Numbered from the stretch's first letter, positions 23,967 to 32,861 are shown. The stretch: 64,000 nt of DNA from Hymenobacter persicinus (GCF_004167665.1 NZ_SEWE01000020.1:21456-85455), one strand, 5' to 3'. The notes: generated by a model from the sequence alone, not told the origin. Program-made: numbers and translations.

Positions 23967-24515
23967 ATGCCCACTCCCACGCCCCACCACCCCGTCCCGG
24001 TCCTCGAAACCGCCCACCTGTGGCTGCGCGGCTACTCCCCCGCCGATTTGCCCGCCTTCGTGGCCATGTTTCAGCAGCCCGAGTTTTACCGCTACCTCAC
24101 CGGCAAACCCATGAGCGAAGAAGACGTCTGGAGCACGCTCATGCGCAGCGCCGGCCACTGGACGCTGCGGGGCTTCGGCTTCTGGGCCGTGGAGGAAAAG
24201 GCCACCGGCCGCTTTATCGGCTCCATCGGCTTCGTGGACCGCAAGCGCACCTTGGAGCCCGCCATCGGCGAAGCCCCCGAAATCGGCTGGGTGCTGGACT
24301 CGGCCGTGCACGGCAAGGGCTACGCCACCGAGGCCGTGCGGGCCGTGCTGGCCTGGGGGGATGCCCACTTTCAGGGTGCCCGCACCGTCTGCCTGATGGA
24401 CCCGGCCAACGAAGCCTCCCGCCGCGTGGCCGAGAAGTTTGGCTACCGCGAATACGCCCGCACCACCTACCACGGCGAGCCGGCCGTGCTGCTGGAGCGC
24501 CCCGCCCAACGCTAA
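23967..24515 (+). CDS. GNAT-family N-acetyltransferase (RimJ/RimL-like)
   Basis: A 182-residue acetyltransferase of the RimJ/RimL-type subgroup. Visible motifs are the N-terminal LETAHLWLRGYSPADLPAFV, the GFWAVEEKATGRFIGSIGF strand pair, and the acetyl-CoA loop in the segment from GEAPEIGWVLDSAVHGKGYA to TEAVRAVLAWG, followed by DPANEASRRVAEKFGYRE. It transfers an acetyl group from acetyl-CoA to an amine, either a protein N-terminus or a small molecule. The substrate is unknown. The frame is open upstream through the tandem array; the ATG at 23967 is the first that gives the normal domain start. It is convergent with the DinB-like gene. Confidence 0.85.
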   Translation: MPTPTPHHPVPVLETAHLWLRGYSPADLPAFVAMFQQPEFYRYLTGKPMSEEDVWSTLMRSAGHWTLRGFGFWAVEEKATGRFIGSIGFVDRKRTLEPAIGEAPEIGWVLDSAVHGKGYATEAVRAVLAWGDAHFQGARTVCLMDPANEASRRVAEKFGYREYARTTYHGEPAVLLERPAQR

Positions 24516-24564
24516 AGCTTTCGGCGGCAGCCTTGCCAGGCAGCACCCCGCCGGGCCGCGGGGC

Positions 24565-25083
24565 TCACGTGCCCAGGCCCGCCTTCAGCACCCGCACCGT
24601 GACGAGCAGCTGGCCCAAATGGCGCATGGTGTGCTCGGCGGCGTGCACCAGCAGGCCCAGCACCGTGGAAGGCAGCTGGGCCCGGCCTACCCCGCGCCCG
24701 TCGGTGAGCGTGCTGGCCGGGGTGGCGCGCAGTTGGGCCAGCGCCGCCTCGACCTGCCGGCTGAACTGCTCAACCAGCGCGGCCGCAGTACCGGGGCCCT
24801 GCCCTTCCGCCGCCAGATACGCCAGCTGGGTCGGGCTCAGGGCTTCGGCGCGGGCGTAGGTCAGCAGGCGGTCCAGCACGCCGGTCAGGTGCTGGAGGTG
24901 GAAGCCCGGGGAAGCCAGCCCGGCCGGCTTTTCCCAGAGCAGGTCGTCGGGGAAGTCAGCTAGCAGGGCCTGGAGCTCTTCGCGGGCCTGGAGCAGGGCG
25001 TGGGCCACGGGTTGGAGCAGCACGGGCACATCGGGCAGCGAACCGCGCAGCCACACTTCGGGCAGGTGGGGAGAGGAAGTCAT
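24565..25083 (-). CDS. DinB-family protein
   Basis: A 172-residue four-helix-bundle protein of the DinB/YfiT superfamily. The putative metal-binding His residues are in place: FHLQHLTGVLDRLL (about residues 61-74) and LLVHAAEHTMRHLGQLL near the C-terminus. Members are metal-dependent thiol transferases or uncharacterised stress proteins. The reading frame begins with a TTG at 25092, but the ATG at 25083 (MTSSPHLPEVW) is preferred. It is divergent from the aminotransferase gene, with about 125 bp between starts. The interval to the convergent GNAT gene contains a weak CCCCGC/GCGGGG hairpin. Confidence 0.78.
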   Translation of the reverse strand: MTSSPHLPEVWLRGSLPDVPVLLQPVAHALLQAREELQALLADFPDDLLWEKPAGLASPGFHLQHLTGVLDRLLTYARAEALSPTQLAYLAAEGQGPGTAAALVEQFSRQVEAALAQLRATPASTLTDGRGVGRAQLPSTVLGLLVHAAEHTMRHLGQLLVTVRVLKAGLGT

Positions 25084-25207
25084 GCCGGGCAAACCGCGCC
25101 GGGCTGCCGGTTGTTGGAAACTTTCGGCCGGAGGCCGCTCATGGCGAAATCAGTTTACCCCGCCCGAGTTGGAGGGCTTTGCCGCGGCCGTGGTCTATAT
25201 TGCCGCC

Positions 25208-26404
25208 ATGTTGGAAGTATCGCAGCGCGGGCAGGCCATGCCCTGGTCGCCTTTTCGCAAGCTCACCCCCTACGCCGATGCTGCCAAGCGCCAGGGCGTC
25301 GTGGTGCACCACCTCAACATCGGCCAGCCCGACATCGAAACCCCGCCCGCGGTGCTGGCGGCCGTGCAGCAGGCCGATATCCGGGTGCTGGAGTACAGTC
25401 CCAGCGGGGGCCACGACTCCTACCGCCGCAAGCTGGCCGGCTACTACCAGGGCGTGGGCCTCGACGTGACGGCCGACGACATTCTCATCACGGCCGGGGG
25501 CAGTGAGGCCATTCTGTTTGCCTTTTTGGCCTGCCTCAATCCCGGCGACGAGGTCATCATTCCCGAGCCCTTCTACGGGGCCTACCCCTCGTTTGCGGTG
25601 GCCGCCGGCGTCCGGATCGTGCCCGTGCCGGCTTACCTGGAGCAGGACTACGCCCTGCCCCCCATTGCCGAAATGGAGCGCGTGATTACGCCCCGCACCC
25701 GGGCCGTGCTGATCTGCAACCCCAACAACCCCACCGGCTACGTCTACAGCCGGGCCGAGCTGGAGCAGGTGCGCGAGCTGTGCTTGCGCCACCACCTGTT
25801 TCTGCTTTCCGACGAGGCCTACCGCGAGTTCAGCTACGACGCGCCCGCCCTCAGCGCCCTGCACCTGCCCGGCCTCGACCAACACGTGGTGTTGCTCGAC
25901 ACCATCTCGAAGCGCTACAGCGCCTGCGGGGCCCGGCTCGGGGCATTGGTGACCAAGAACAAGGCCCTGGCCGAAGCCGCCCTCAAGTTTGCCCAGATGC
26001 GGGTGAGTCCGCCCGCGCTGGCCCAGCTGCTGGGCGAGGCCGCCACCGAGCTGCCTGCCACCTACTTCGACACCACCAAGGCCGAGTACCAACGCCGCCG
26101 CGACCTGCTCGTGGCCCGGCTGCGGGCCATGCAGGGCGTGCGGTGCCCGGTGCCGAGCGGGGCATTTTACGTGATGGCCGAGCTGCCCGTCGAGGATACG
26201 GCGGCCTTCGCGCAGTGGCTGCTGGAGGAGTTTCGCCACGAGGGCCAGACCCTGATGATTTCGCCGGCGACCGGCTTTTACGCCACCCCGGGCCGGGGCC
26301 GCCGCGAAGCCCGCCTGGCTTACGTGCGCCACGCCGACGTGCTCCACCGGGCCATGGACTGCCTGGCGCTGGCCCTGGAGCAGTATCCGGGTCGGCGCGA
26401 GTAG
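25208..26404 (+). CDS. Pyridoxal-phosphate aminotransferase, class I/II
   Basis: A 398-residue fold-type I aminotransferase. It has NIGQPDIETPP near the N-terminus, ITAGGSEAILFAF (cofactor phosphate region), the NPNNPTG motif at 171-177, SDEAYREF with the Asp that contacts the pyridine nitrogen, the Schiff-base Lys235 in DTISKRYSACG, and the substrate-carboxylate Arg in RREARLAYV. It most resembles aspartate/tyrosine-type aminotransferases of subgroup I-gamma, but its amino donor is not deducible. The frame extends upstream to 25082; the ATG at 25208 begins where the family starts. A TATATTG sequence just before it could be a weak -7 box. Confidence 0.88.
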   Translation: MLEVSQRGQAMPWSPFRKLTPYADAAKRQGVVVHHLNIGQPDIETPPAVLAAVQQADIRVLEYSPSGGHDSYRRKLAGYYQGVGLDVTADDILITAGGSEAILFAFLACLNPGDEVIIPEPFYGAYPSFAVAAGVRIVPVPAYLEQDYALPPIAEMERVITPRTRAVLICNPNNPTGYVYSRAELEQVRELCLRHHLFLLSDEAYREFSYDAPALSALHLPGLDQHVVLLDTISKRYSACGARLGALVTKNKALAEAALKFAQMRVSPPALAQLLGEAATELPATYFDTTKAEYQRRRDLLVARLRAMQGVRCPVPSGAFYVMAELPVEDTAAFAQWLLEEFRHEGQTLMISPATGFYATPGRGRREARLAYVRHADVLHRAMDCLALALEQYPGRRE

Positions 26405-26488
26405 GCGGCAAGGGCGGTGGGCTGCGGATAAATTCCGTTCTTATGGCTCAAATCCTGGTTTTATCCGCCCCTCCACCACACGTTTTTG

Positions 26489-27148
26489 ATGCAAGCACAT
26501 TCCACTCCCGTCGCCGAGGCCCCCGTGGGCAAGAAGAACTCCCTGGCTCTGCGCCTCTGGCACTGGGGCAGCGCGGCCGTTATTTCGGGCCTGCTGACCA
26601 CCATTCTGTTTCTGAAAGTCATTCTCAAGACCAAGTCCCTGGGGCCCGAGTTTCAGGGTCTGTTGCAGAAAGACGGTCTGGTCCTGAGTCAGCAGCAGGC
26701 CCGTGGGCTCACCCACGCCATTGCGGAGCGCATCTGGGACTGGCACATCTACCTGGGCCTGACGCTGACGTTTCTGCTGCTGTTTCGCATCGTGCTGGAG
26801 TTTTTCCAGCGGGGCCGGCAGCGGTTTTCGGTGAAGCTGAGCACGGCGCGCCAGTATTTCCGCCAGCAGGGCGCCGACTTGCAGGATGCCCGCCACTCCC
26901 TGGCCGTGAAGTACTCCTACCTGGTGTTCTATCTGATGCTGGTCGTGATGGTCGTCACGGGCCTGATGCTGACCTACGCCGACGACGTGGAGGCCCTGCA
27001 CAAGCTGGAGCACACCGTGAAGGAAGTACACAACGTGAACATGTACCTGATTCTGACCTTTATCGTGCTCCACATCGGGGGCGTGGTGTGGTCGGAGCAA
27101 ACCAAGGGCAAGGGCATCGTGTCGGACATGATTAACGGCGGCCAATAG
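26489..27148 (+). CDS. Cytochrome b561-like membrane protein
   Basis: A 219-residue four-helix integral membrane protein of the prokaryotic cytochrome b/b561 family. Candidate haem-ligating histidines are in each helix: LRLWHWG (helix 1), DWHIYLGLTL (helix 2), VKEVHNVNMYLI and IVLHIGGVVW (helices 3-4). A loop of about 45 residues lies between helices 1 and 2. Such proteins carry electrons across or within the inner membrane, often as partner of a dehydrogenase or a superoxide-scavenging system, but no partner gene is adjacent. The start is the ATG at 26489, directly after a TTG in the same frame. The gene follows the aminotransferase by 84 bp on the same strand. Confidence 0.8.
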   Translation: MQAHSTPVAEAPVGKKNSLALRLWHWGSAAVISGLLTTILFLKVILKTKSLGPEFQGLLQKDGLVLSQQQARGLTHAIAERIWDWHIYLGLTLTFLLLFRIVLEFFQRGRQRFSVKLSTARQYFRQQGADLQDARHSLAVKYSYLVFYLMLVVMVVTGLMLTYADDVEALHKLEHTVKEVHNVNMYLILTFIVLHIGGVVWSEQTKGKGIVSDMINGGQ

Positions 27149-27170
27149 CCCGGGTCCCGCCACTTGCCGG

Positions 27171-27178
27171 TATCTTTA
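27171..27178 (+). promoter_or_regulatory. -7 box-like TATCTTTA before the serine hydrolase gene
   Basis: It matches TAnnTTTG at all but the last base and lies 36 bp before the ATG at 27215. Confidence 0.4.
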
Positions 27179-27214
27179 CCCTTCGTTATCTCCCACCTTT
27201 CCACTGGTTAGTAC

Positions 27215-28762
27215 ATGCGTACTTTTTTACTGAAAATGGGCCTGGGGCTCGGCGGCTTGCTGCTGGGCGGGGCCCACTCCGCGGCGGCGCAGACGGCGGC
27301 GCCGGCCAACCGCTTCGTCACCGACAGCCTGGACCGCTACGTGCAGCGGGGCCTGAAACAGTGGGAACTGCCGGGCCTGGCCATCGTGGTGGTGAAGGAC
27401 GGCAAGGTGGTCGTCAGCAAGGGCTACGGCGTGCGGGCCGTGGGCAAACCCGAGCCCGTGGACGCCAACACGCTGTTCATGATTGCCTCCAACACCAAGC
27501 TCTTCACCGGCACGGCCCTGGCCAACCTCGACGAGCAGAAAAAGATTGCCCTCGACGACCGGGTCACGAAGTATTTGCCCGGCTACCAGCTCTACGACTC
27601 GGCCGCCTCCCGCCTGGTCACGGTGCGCGACCTGATGGGCCACCACTTCGGCTTCAAGACTTTCCAGGGCGACTTCACGTTCTTCAACTCCAACCTCAGC
27701 CGCGAGGACATCATCTACCGCATGCGGCTGATGAAGCCCGGCGGGCAGTTTCGGCGCGAGTACGGCTACTGCAACTCCGGCTTCGTGGCCGCGGGCCAGG
27801 TGATTCCGGCCGCTACCGGCGGCACCACCTGGGAGGAATACGTGCGCCAGAACATCCTGCGGCCCCTGGGCATGACCAGCACCTCGATGAACTCCCAGGG
27901 CTTTGAGCAGCAGCCCAACCACGCCCTGGCCTACTCCAACACCTTCGGCCCCCTGGCCCAGGTGCCCATTGACAACTGGGACAACATGGGCCCCTGCGCC
28001 AGCATGACGTCCAACGTGACGGACCTGGGCAAGTGGCTGCAGATGCAGCTCGACTCGGGCCGCTACCAGGGCCAGCGCGTGCTACCCTGGAACGTGCTGC
28101 GCAAAACCCGGGACGCCAACACCCTGCTCAGCACCCGCAAGTCGCCGGCGCTGCCTACCCACTTCACCACCTACGGCCTGGGTGTGCTCAGCACCGACTA
28201 CAACGGCAAGCAGGTGTTCTGGCACACCGGCGGGGCCTCGGGCCAGGTCAGCAACGTGTGCTTCGTGCCGGAAGCCGGCCTGGGCATTGCCATCCTGACC
28301 AACAACGACAACCAAAGCTTCTTCGAGGCCCTGCGCTACCAGATTCTGGACAGCTACCTGGGCGTGCCCTACACCGACCGGAGCGCGTTTTTTCTGAAGC
28401 GCGCCAAGGCTGCCCGCCTCGCCGACGACCCCACCAAGAAGCTCGACGCCCGGGTGGCCAAGAAAGCCAAGCTGCCGATGAAGCTCGAGGCCTACGCCGG
28501 CAGCTTCGAAAATGCGCTGTTTGGCTCGGTTATCATTGCGCCCAAAAACAAGCAGCAGCTGCTCGTGCGCTTTCCCACCCACCCCGGCCTCACCGCCACG
28601 CTCGACTACATGGATGGCAACGAGTTTCGCTGCACCTACTCCAACCTCGTGTTTGGGGTACAGCCAGCCATTTTCAAAGTCGAAGGCGGTAAGGTAACGG
28701 GCGTGCAGCTGCAGGCCAACGACTACGTAGAAGAAGACCCCTACCTGTTCACGAAGCGCTAG
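27215..28762 (+). CDS. Secreted serine hydrolase (class C beta-lactamase-like) with C-terminal DUF3471-type domain
   Basis: A 515-residue protein with a signal peptide ending AHSAAAQ. The penicillin-binding fold is clear: catalytic Ser92-x-x-Lys95 in ASNTKLFTG, Tyr185-Cys-Asn187 in YGYCNSGF, and HTGG in VFWHTGGASGQ as the third motif. The last 110 residues (KLEAYAGSFENALFG to the end) form the extra beta domain commonly seen in Bacteroidota members. Family members are D-aminopeptidases, esterases or transpeptidase-like enzymes; true beta-lactamase activity should not be assumed. It acts in the periplasm. A second, unrelated-looking member lies at 33938. Confidence 0.87.
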   Translation: MRTFLLKMGLGLGGLLLGGAHSAAAQTAAPANRFVTDSLDRYVQRGLKQWELPGLAIVVVKDGKVVVSKGYGVRAVGKPEPVDANTLFMIASNTKLFTGTALANLDEQKKIALDDRVTKYLPGYQLYDSAASRLVTVRDLMGHHFGFKTFQGDFTFFNSNLSREDIIYRMRLMKPGGQFRREYGYCNSGFVAAGQVIPAATGGTTWEEYVRQNILRPLGMTSTSMNSQGFEQQPNHALAYSNTFGPLAQVPIDNWDNMGPCASMTSNVTDLGKWLQMQLDSGRYQGQRVLPWNVLRKTRDANTLLSTRKSPALPTHFTTYGLGVLSTDYNGKQVFWHTGGASGQVSNVCFVPEAGLGIAILTNNDNQSFFEALRYQILDSYLGVPYTDRSAFFLKRAKAARLADDPTKKLDARVAKKAKLPMKLEAYAGSFENALFGSVIIAPKNKQQLLVRFPTHPGLTATLDYMDGNEFRCTYSNLVFGVQPAIFKVEGGKVTGVQLQANDYVEEDPYLFTKR

Positions 28763-28787
28763 GCCAGGAAGCCAGCACCTACTCAAT

Positions 28788-28819
28788 GCCGCCCGGGAGT
28801 TGTTCCGGGCGGCTTTTTT
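28788..28819 (+). terminator. Intrinsic terminator
   Basis: GCCGCCCGG, an 8-base loop and CCGGGCGGC form a perfect 9-bp stem followed by six T residues, 26 bp after the serine hydrolase stop. Confidence 0.88.
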
Positions 28820-28990
28820 AGTGGGCGGCGGGCCCGGAATAGCTCCGGCCGAAAGCCGCGTTTCTGCCGGCCGGGTGTTATCTTGAACTGCGGAAAGCTC
28901 CGGCAAATCAGCAGTTGCGGCCCGCCGGAGTTTCCGGCCTGATTTTTAACAGCTCGGCCCTGTCTTTCCGCCTTCCAACGTTACTGCACC

Positions 28991-29485
28991 ATGCTTGCAC
29001 GTTTTCTTGTTCCCGGCCTGCTGCTGACGGGCCTGCTGGGCTTCACCGCCTTCCGGCCCGCCCCCGTTACGCCGCCCGCCACCATTTCCCTGCGCATCAA
29101 CGGCCTGCCCATTGCCACCGACACGCTCGGCTCCCGGCTGTTTGTGGGTGCCAACCACACGCTGCGCCTGAACGTGATTCGGGCCAATGACCCCGATGGC
29201 GAAGGACTGACCATTCTCATCGACCGATTTCCGCTCACGCCCGGCACCTACGCCTTCCAGGAAATTCTGAGCGGGCACAACCGCGACGCTTCCTACCGCT
29301 ACAACGAGGTGGCCGCCTATTCCAAATCCTGCCCCGACAACCCCGGTATGGTCAAAATCACGGCCGTCGATACCGTGCACCATGTGCTGACGGGCACCTA
29401 CCATTGCCAGGTCTGCGAGTCGGGCAAAGGGGCGCGGCGCTTCACGATGACCGGCTCGTTCAACTTTCCCTACGAGGAGGAATAG
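28991..29485 (+). CDS. Exported orphan protein, 164 residues
   Basis: An N-terminal signal segment (MLARFLVPGLLLTGLLGFTA) is followed by a small beta-sandwich-like domain: ATISLRINGLPIATDTLG, FVGANHTLRLNVIRAND, LTILIDRFPLTPGTYAF, and at the end HVLTGTYHCQVCESG with two Cys, then FTMTGSFNF. Strand order and the terminal 'G-T-F ... G-x-F-N' pattern resemble the small DUF6252-type exported proteins of Bacteroidota. I only suggest that relation. Function unknown. It is monocistronic between two terminators. Confidence 0.65.
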   Translation: MLARFLVPGLLLTGLLGFTAFRPAPVTPPATISLRINGLPIATDTLGSRLFVGANHTLRLNVIRANDPDGEGLTILIDRFPLTPGTYAFQEILSGHNRDASYRYNEVAAYSKSCPDNPGMVKITAVDTVHHVLTGTYHCQVCESGKGARRFTMTGSFNFPYEEE

Positions 29486-29511
29486 CGGCAAATGCGCCCC
29501 CCGAGAACAAA

Positions 29512-29548
29512 AAACGGCCCTCCCGAATCAGATTCGGGAGGGCCGTTT
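29512..29548. terminator. Bidirectional intrinsic terminator
   Basis: AAACGGCCCTCCCGAATC and GATTCGGGAGGGCCGTTT are exact complements with one A between them. It lies between the convergent exported orphan gene and the alcohol dehydrogenase gene. Confidence 0.85.
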
Positions 29549-29578
29549 AGATTGGGGGCCAGAAGCTGAAACCGGAGC

Positions 29579-30622
29579 TTACAGCGTAGCCATGTCAATC
29601 ACGAAGCGGTAGTGCACGTCGCCTTTCAGCATCCGCTCATAGGCCTCGTTGATTTGACTCATGGGAATAACTTCCACGTCGGACATGATATTGTGCTCGG
29701 CGCAGAAATCCAGCATTTCCTGGGTTTCGGCAATGCCGCCAATCAGCGAACCGGCCACGCGGCGGCGCTTGGCAATCAGGTTGAAGGCGTGCAGCTGGGG
29801 CGCTTCCGGGGGCACGCCCAGCAGAATCATGGTCCCGTCGCGGCGCAGCAGGTTCACGTACTGGCTCAGATCCAGCGGGGCCGACACGGTGTTGATGATG
29901 AAGTCGAAGTAGTTGGTGACGCTCTTGAGCTGGTCGGCGTCCTTGGTTACCACAAACTTGTGGGCGCCCAGCTCTTTGGCGTCGGCCTCCTTGTTGGGCG
30001 AGGTGCTCAGCACAGTTACTTCGGCACCCATGGCGGCAGCCAGCTTCACGGCCATGTGGCCCAGCCCGCCCAGGCCCATTACGCCCACGCGGTGGCCGGC
30101 GCCCACGTTCCACTGCCGCAGGGGCGAATAGGTGGTGATGCCGGCGCAGAGCAGGGGCGCCACGCGCTCCAGGGCCAGCTTCTCGGATACCTTGAGCACG
30201 AAATGCTCATTGACCACAATCTGGTTGGCGTAGCCGCCCTGGGTGGTTTTGCCGGTTTCCTTCTCGATACCGTTGTAAGTACCCGTGAAGCCGACTTCGC
30301 AGTATTGCTCGAGGTCTTCCTGGCAGCTGGGGCAGGTGCGGCAGGAGTCCACCATGCAGCCCACGCCGGCCAGGTCGCCGGCCTGGAAGCTCTTCACATG
30401 GTCGCCGACGGCCACCACCCGGCCCACAATTTCGTGGCCCGGCACGAGCGGGAACATCGAGCCGCCCCACTCGTCGCGCACCTGGTGCAGGTCGGAGTGG
30501 CAGACGCCGCAGAACAGGATTTCAATTTGCACGTCGTGGGGGCCCACGTCGCGGCGCTCAAAGGAGTAAGGTTCGAGGGGTACGTTCACGGCCGGGGCCG
30601 CGTAGCCTTTTGCTGCAATCAT
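29579..30622 (-). CDS. Zinc-dependent alcohol dehydrogenase (cinnamyl-alcohol/YahK type)
   Basis: A 347-residue medium-chain dehydrogenase. Catalytic zinc ligands Cys41 (CGVCHSDLH), His63 (PGHEIVG) and Cys160 are in place, as are the four structural-zinc cysteines at 94, 97, 100 and 108. The nucleotide-binding loop is VGVMGLGGLGHMAVKLA, and STSPNKEADAKELGA follows. These are features of the NADPH-dependent aldehyde reductases of the YahK/YjgB/cinnamyl-alcohol group. It would reduce a range of aldehydes to alcohols in the cytoplasm. It is monocistronic; no specific pathway is suggested by its neighbours, which are two DUF1990-like genes on the same strand. Confidence 0.92.
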   Translation of the reverse strand: MIAAKGYAAPAVNVPLEPYSFERRDVGPHDVQIEILFCGVCHSDLHQVRDEWGGSMFPLVPGHEIVGRVVAVGDHVKSFQAGDLAGVGCMVDSCRTCPSCQEDLEQYCEVGFTGTYNGIEKETGKTTQGGYANQIVVNEHFVLKVSEKLALERVAPLLCAGITTYSPLRQWNVGAGHRVGVMGLGGLGHMAVKLAAAMGAEVTVLSTSPNKEADAKELGAHKFVVTKDADQLKSVTNYFDFIINTVSAPLDLSQYVNLLRRDGTMILLGVPPEAPQLHAFNLIAKRRRVAGSLIGGIAETQEMLDFCAEHNIMSDVEVIPMSQINEAYERMLKGDVHYRFVIDMATL

Positions 30623-30659
30623 CTAAGGTAGTCTTGAGGAAAAAAATCAGAGTGAACCA

Positions 30660-31355
30660 TTACAACCCCGCGCCAGCGGGAAGGTTTGCTGCGGTGGGCC
30701 GGCTGGCCGTCGTCTGGCGCCGGGCCGCATCGACCTGGGCCCGCATGCGCTCCAAGGACTGGTGGGCGAAGCGGCGCTGCAGCATGCGGCCGAACAGCTT
30801 GAAGCCGAACCAGTAGAAGGGGTTGCGGATGCGTCCCGGCTGGGAAAAGGCGTGAATGTGGAACGTGACCCGGCCGGTGCCCAGATTTTTGTGCACCGTG
30901 AACTCAATCTGCCCCCGCTCGAAGTGGCCTTCCAGGGTACGGTAGTTGTAGCCCCAGACCTGCTCCTGCCCGCCGTCGGGCAGCTTACGCGCTTCGTCGG
31001 TGACGCCGCCGATGCGCACGCCAAACCAGAAGGTGAAGAACAGAAACTGGGCCCGCAGCACCATGGTGCGGTCTTCCAGCGGGGCGTCGGGCACGAAGAT
31101 GCCGGTAATCAGGTCGGAGGGTGGAAAGGTGTAGGCGCGCAAAATTTGTTGAGCGGCCTGCCAGGAGCCGCCGGGCGCGGGCGGTCCGGGAGCCTCGGCG
31201 GGCAGCTCGGTTTCGTAGTCGTCGATGCGCCAGCCGTTTTCGGCGGTGTACTCGCTGGTGCGCTCCAGGTCGAAGTTGACCTTGGCCTTGCTGAACGCTT
31301 CGAGCCGGGCTTTCTGCACCTCCCAGAGCGGAAGCGCGGGGGAGTTAGTGGCCAT
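30660..31355 (-). CDS. DUF1990 (UPF0548) family protein, 231 residues
   Basis: The C-terminal half carries the family signature: VWGYNYRTLEGHFERGQIEF, then TGRVTFHIHAFSQPGRI, and a final FGRMLQRRFAHQSLERM helix. The N-terminal part (ALPLWEVQKARLEAFSKAKV) is less conserved. DUF1990 proteins adopt an SRPBCC-like fold but have no established function. Its ATG (31355) lies 11 bp inside the end of the upstream gene 31345-31920, so the two are translationally coupled and probably act together. It lies 37 bp upstream of the dehydrogenase gene, which starts at 30622. Confidence 0.75.
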   Translation of the reverse strand: MATNSPALPLWEVQKARLEAFSKAKVNFDLERTSEYTAENGWRIDDYETELPAEAPGPPAPGGSWQAAQQILRAYTFPPSDLITGIFVPDAPLEDRTMVLRAQFLFFTFWFGVRIGGVTDEARKLPDGGQEQVWGYNYRTLEGHFERGQIEFTVHKNLGTGRVTFHIHAFSQPGRIRNPFYWFGFKLFGRMLQRRFAHQSLERMRAQVDAARRQTTASRPTAANLPAGAGL

Positions 31356-31920
31356 GCTGCTCGCGGTTGGGGTTTTCCTCGTCGTGCTTGATAGTTTCCA
31401 CGCTCACCGGGCCCAGGGCTTGGCCCCCGCTTTCCTCGGCTACCTTGGTGCAAAAGGCTTCCCAGGTTTTCTGCTGCACATTTTTGCCGATGCCCAGCGT
31501 GTCGTAGGTGAAGGCCACGAGCCCGTCGCGGGAGCGGGCCCAAGAGTGGATTTCGAAGCGCAGCTCTCCTTTAGCCCCGTGTGGCAGCTCCCGAATGGAA
31601 AAGCGAATCCGGCCCGCCTCGGGGTGGTTTTCGAGCGTGACGAACTCGAAAAAATCGTCGCCGACTTCGGTCACGCGCACCGTGCCGTTCCAGGGGCCCA
31701 GAATCTTGATGCCGAACTCGTCGTCTTTGGCCAGGCCGCCGGTGCGGCCCTTGGTTTTCTCGAACTCGGCCAGCAGGTCGGGTGAGTAGTGCTCGACGCG
31801 GCACTTGATATCGTCCATCAGCTGCCGGGCCGTGAGGTGGGGCTCAGCAATGTCGATGCAGTAAATCCGCTCAAACAGCGGGCCGGCGCCGGTGTGGGCG
31901 GGTTGTTCGGGTTTGCTCAT
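31345..31920 (-). CDS. DUF1990-like/SRPBCC-type protein, 191 residues
   Basis: A soluble protein whose middle (GTVRVTEVGDDFFEFVTLEN, IRFSIRELPHGAKGELRFEI, HSWARSRDGLVAFTYDTLG) shows the long antiparallel strands of a polyketide-cyclase/SRPBCC-like sheet, ending in a helix (QKTWEAFCTKVAEES). It overlaps the DUF1990 gene by 11 bp, which implies coupled expression. I infer a shared function with that neighbour, possibly binding of a hydrophobic ligand, but nothing in the sequence identifies it. The family assignment for this one is weaker than for its partner. Confidence 0.6.
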   Translation of the reverse strand: MSKPEQPAHTGAGPLFERIYCIDIAEPHLTARQLMDDIKCRVEHYSPDLLAEFEKTKGRTGGLAKDDEFGIKILGPWNGTVRVTEVGDDFFEFVTLENHPEAGRIRFSIRELPHGAKGELRFEIHSWARSRDGLVAFTYDTLGIGKNVQQKTWEAFCTKVAEESGGQALGPVSVETIKHDEENPNREQHGH

Positions 31921-32088
31921 AGCGTGGGGGGCGGAAGAATGGAGGCTGGGAGCTTTCCCTAACGCAGCCGCCCGCCGCGGGGTTAGCGCAAGGCCGACTC
32001 GGGGCGCTCCGGCACGGGTACGGGGCCGGGTCTCGCCGCGGGCCGCCGTTTTTCGTATGGGCTACGGTTCCACCCTTGCCCATTGCGT

Positions 32089-32769
32089 ATGTACCGCCCC
32101 TACCACCCGCCCGCCGACCCGCTGCTCGTGCGCGAGCTAACCCAGGTGCAGCAGGAGCTGCGCGCCCACGTGCGCCTGCAGCCCCTGGGCTACGAGCCCA
32201 CCCTCATTGCCGGCTGCGACTCCTCCTTCCCCACCCCCGAAACTATTCTGTCGGTGTTCGTGCTGCTCCAGTTTCCGAGCCTGGAACTGGTGGAGAAAGT
32301 CTACCACGTGGGGCCGGTGGAGGTGCCCTACATTCCGGGCCTGCTCTCGTTTCGGGAGGCGCCCAACGTGCTGCGGGCCTACGACAAGCTGCAGCAGAAA
32401 CCCGACATCATCATGGTCGACGGCCACGGCATTGCCCACCCGCGGCGCATGGGCATTGCCGCCCACCTGGGCGTGCTGCTCGACAGTCCCACCTTCGGCG
32501 TGGCCAAGCAAAAGCTCACCGGGACGTACCAGGAGCCGGCCATTACCAAGGGCAGCATCAGCCCGCTCACCGACAAAAGCGGGGAGCTGCTGGGCGAAGT
32601 CATCCGCAGCAAGGACAAGGTGAATCCGCTGTTCGTGAGTCCCGGCCACCGCTGCGACCAGACCACGGCCACCCGCCTCACCCTGGCTTGCCTGCGCGGC
32701 TACAAGCTGCCCGAGCCCACCCGTCTGGCCGACCACTGGGCCGAGGAATTCAAGAAGGAGCTGCGCTAG
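32089..32769 (+). CDS. nfi: Endonuclease V (deoxyinosine 3'-endonuclease)
   Basis: A 226-residue repair nuclease that cuts DNA one base 3' of deoxyinosine, starting removal of deaminated adenine. Active-site residues correspond to Asp44 (AGCDSSF), Glu90 (YIPGLLSFREAP) and Asp111 (VDGHGIAHPRRMG), equivalent to E. coli Asp35, Glu89 and Asp110. The substrate wedge region around PYIPG and the GVAKQKL segment are conserved. The ATG at 32089 is chosen over the in-frame TTG two codons earlier. It is convergent with gluQ; between them is an 86-bp palindromic element. Confidence 0.93.
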   Translation: MYRPYHPPADPLLVRELTQVQQELRAHVRLQPLGYEPTLIAGCDSSFPTPETILSVFVLLQFPSLELVEKVYHVGPVEVPYIPGLLSFREAPNVLRAYDKLQQKPDIIMVDGHGIAHPRRMGIAAHLGVLLDSPTFGVAKQKLTGTYQEPAITKGSISPLTDKSGELLGEVIRSKDKVNPLFVSPGHRCDQTTATRLTLACLRGYKLPEPTRLADHWAEEFKKELR

Positions 32770-32775
32770 GGCACA

Positions 32776-32861
32776 GTAGCGCGAACTTTGTAGTTCGCGT
32801 GAATGAACGACTCGTTAGCCCGATGGTCGTTCTGGTACGCGAACTACAAAGTTCGCGCTAC
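32776..32861. repeat. Palindromic element, 25-bp perfect arms
   Basis: GTAGCGCGAACTTTGTAGTT (continuing CGCGT) at 32776-32800 is the exact reverse complement of 32837-32861. The 36-bp centre holds a further GAACGAC/GTCGTTC pair. It lies between nfi and gluQ, and the right arm supplies the last codons and stop of gluQ. It looks like a REP/BIME-type dispersed palindrome. Confidence 0.8.

Noticed and set aside
27215..28762. Beta-lactamase resistance enzyme
   Set aside because: The class C-like motifs occur in many esterases and peptidases; the extra C-terminal domain and lack of typical AmpC context speak against true beta-lactamase.
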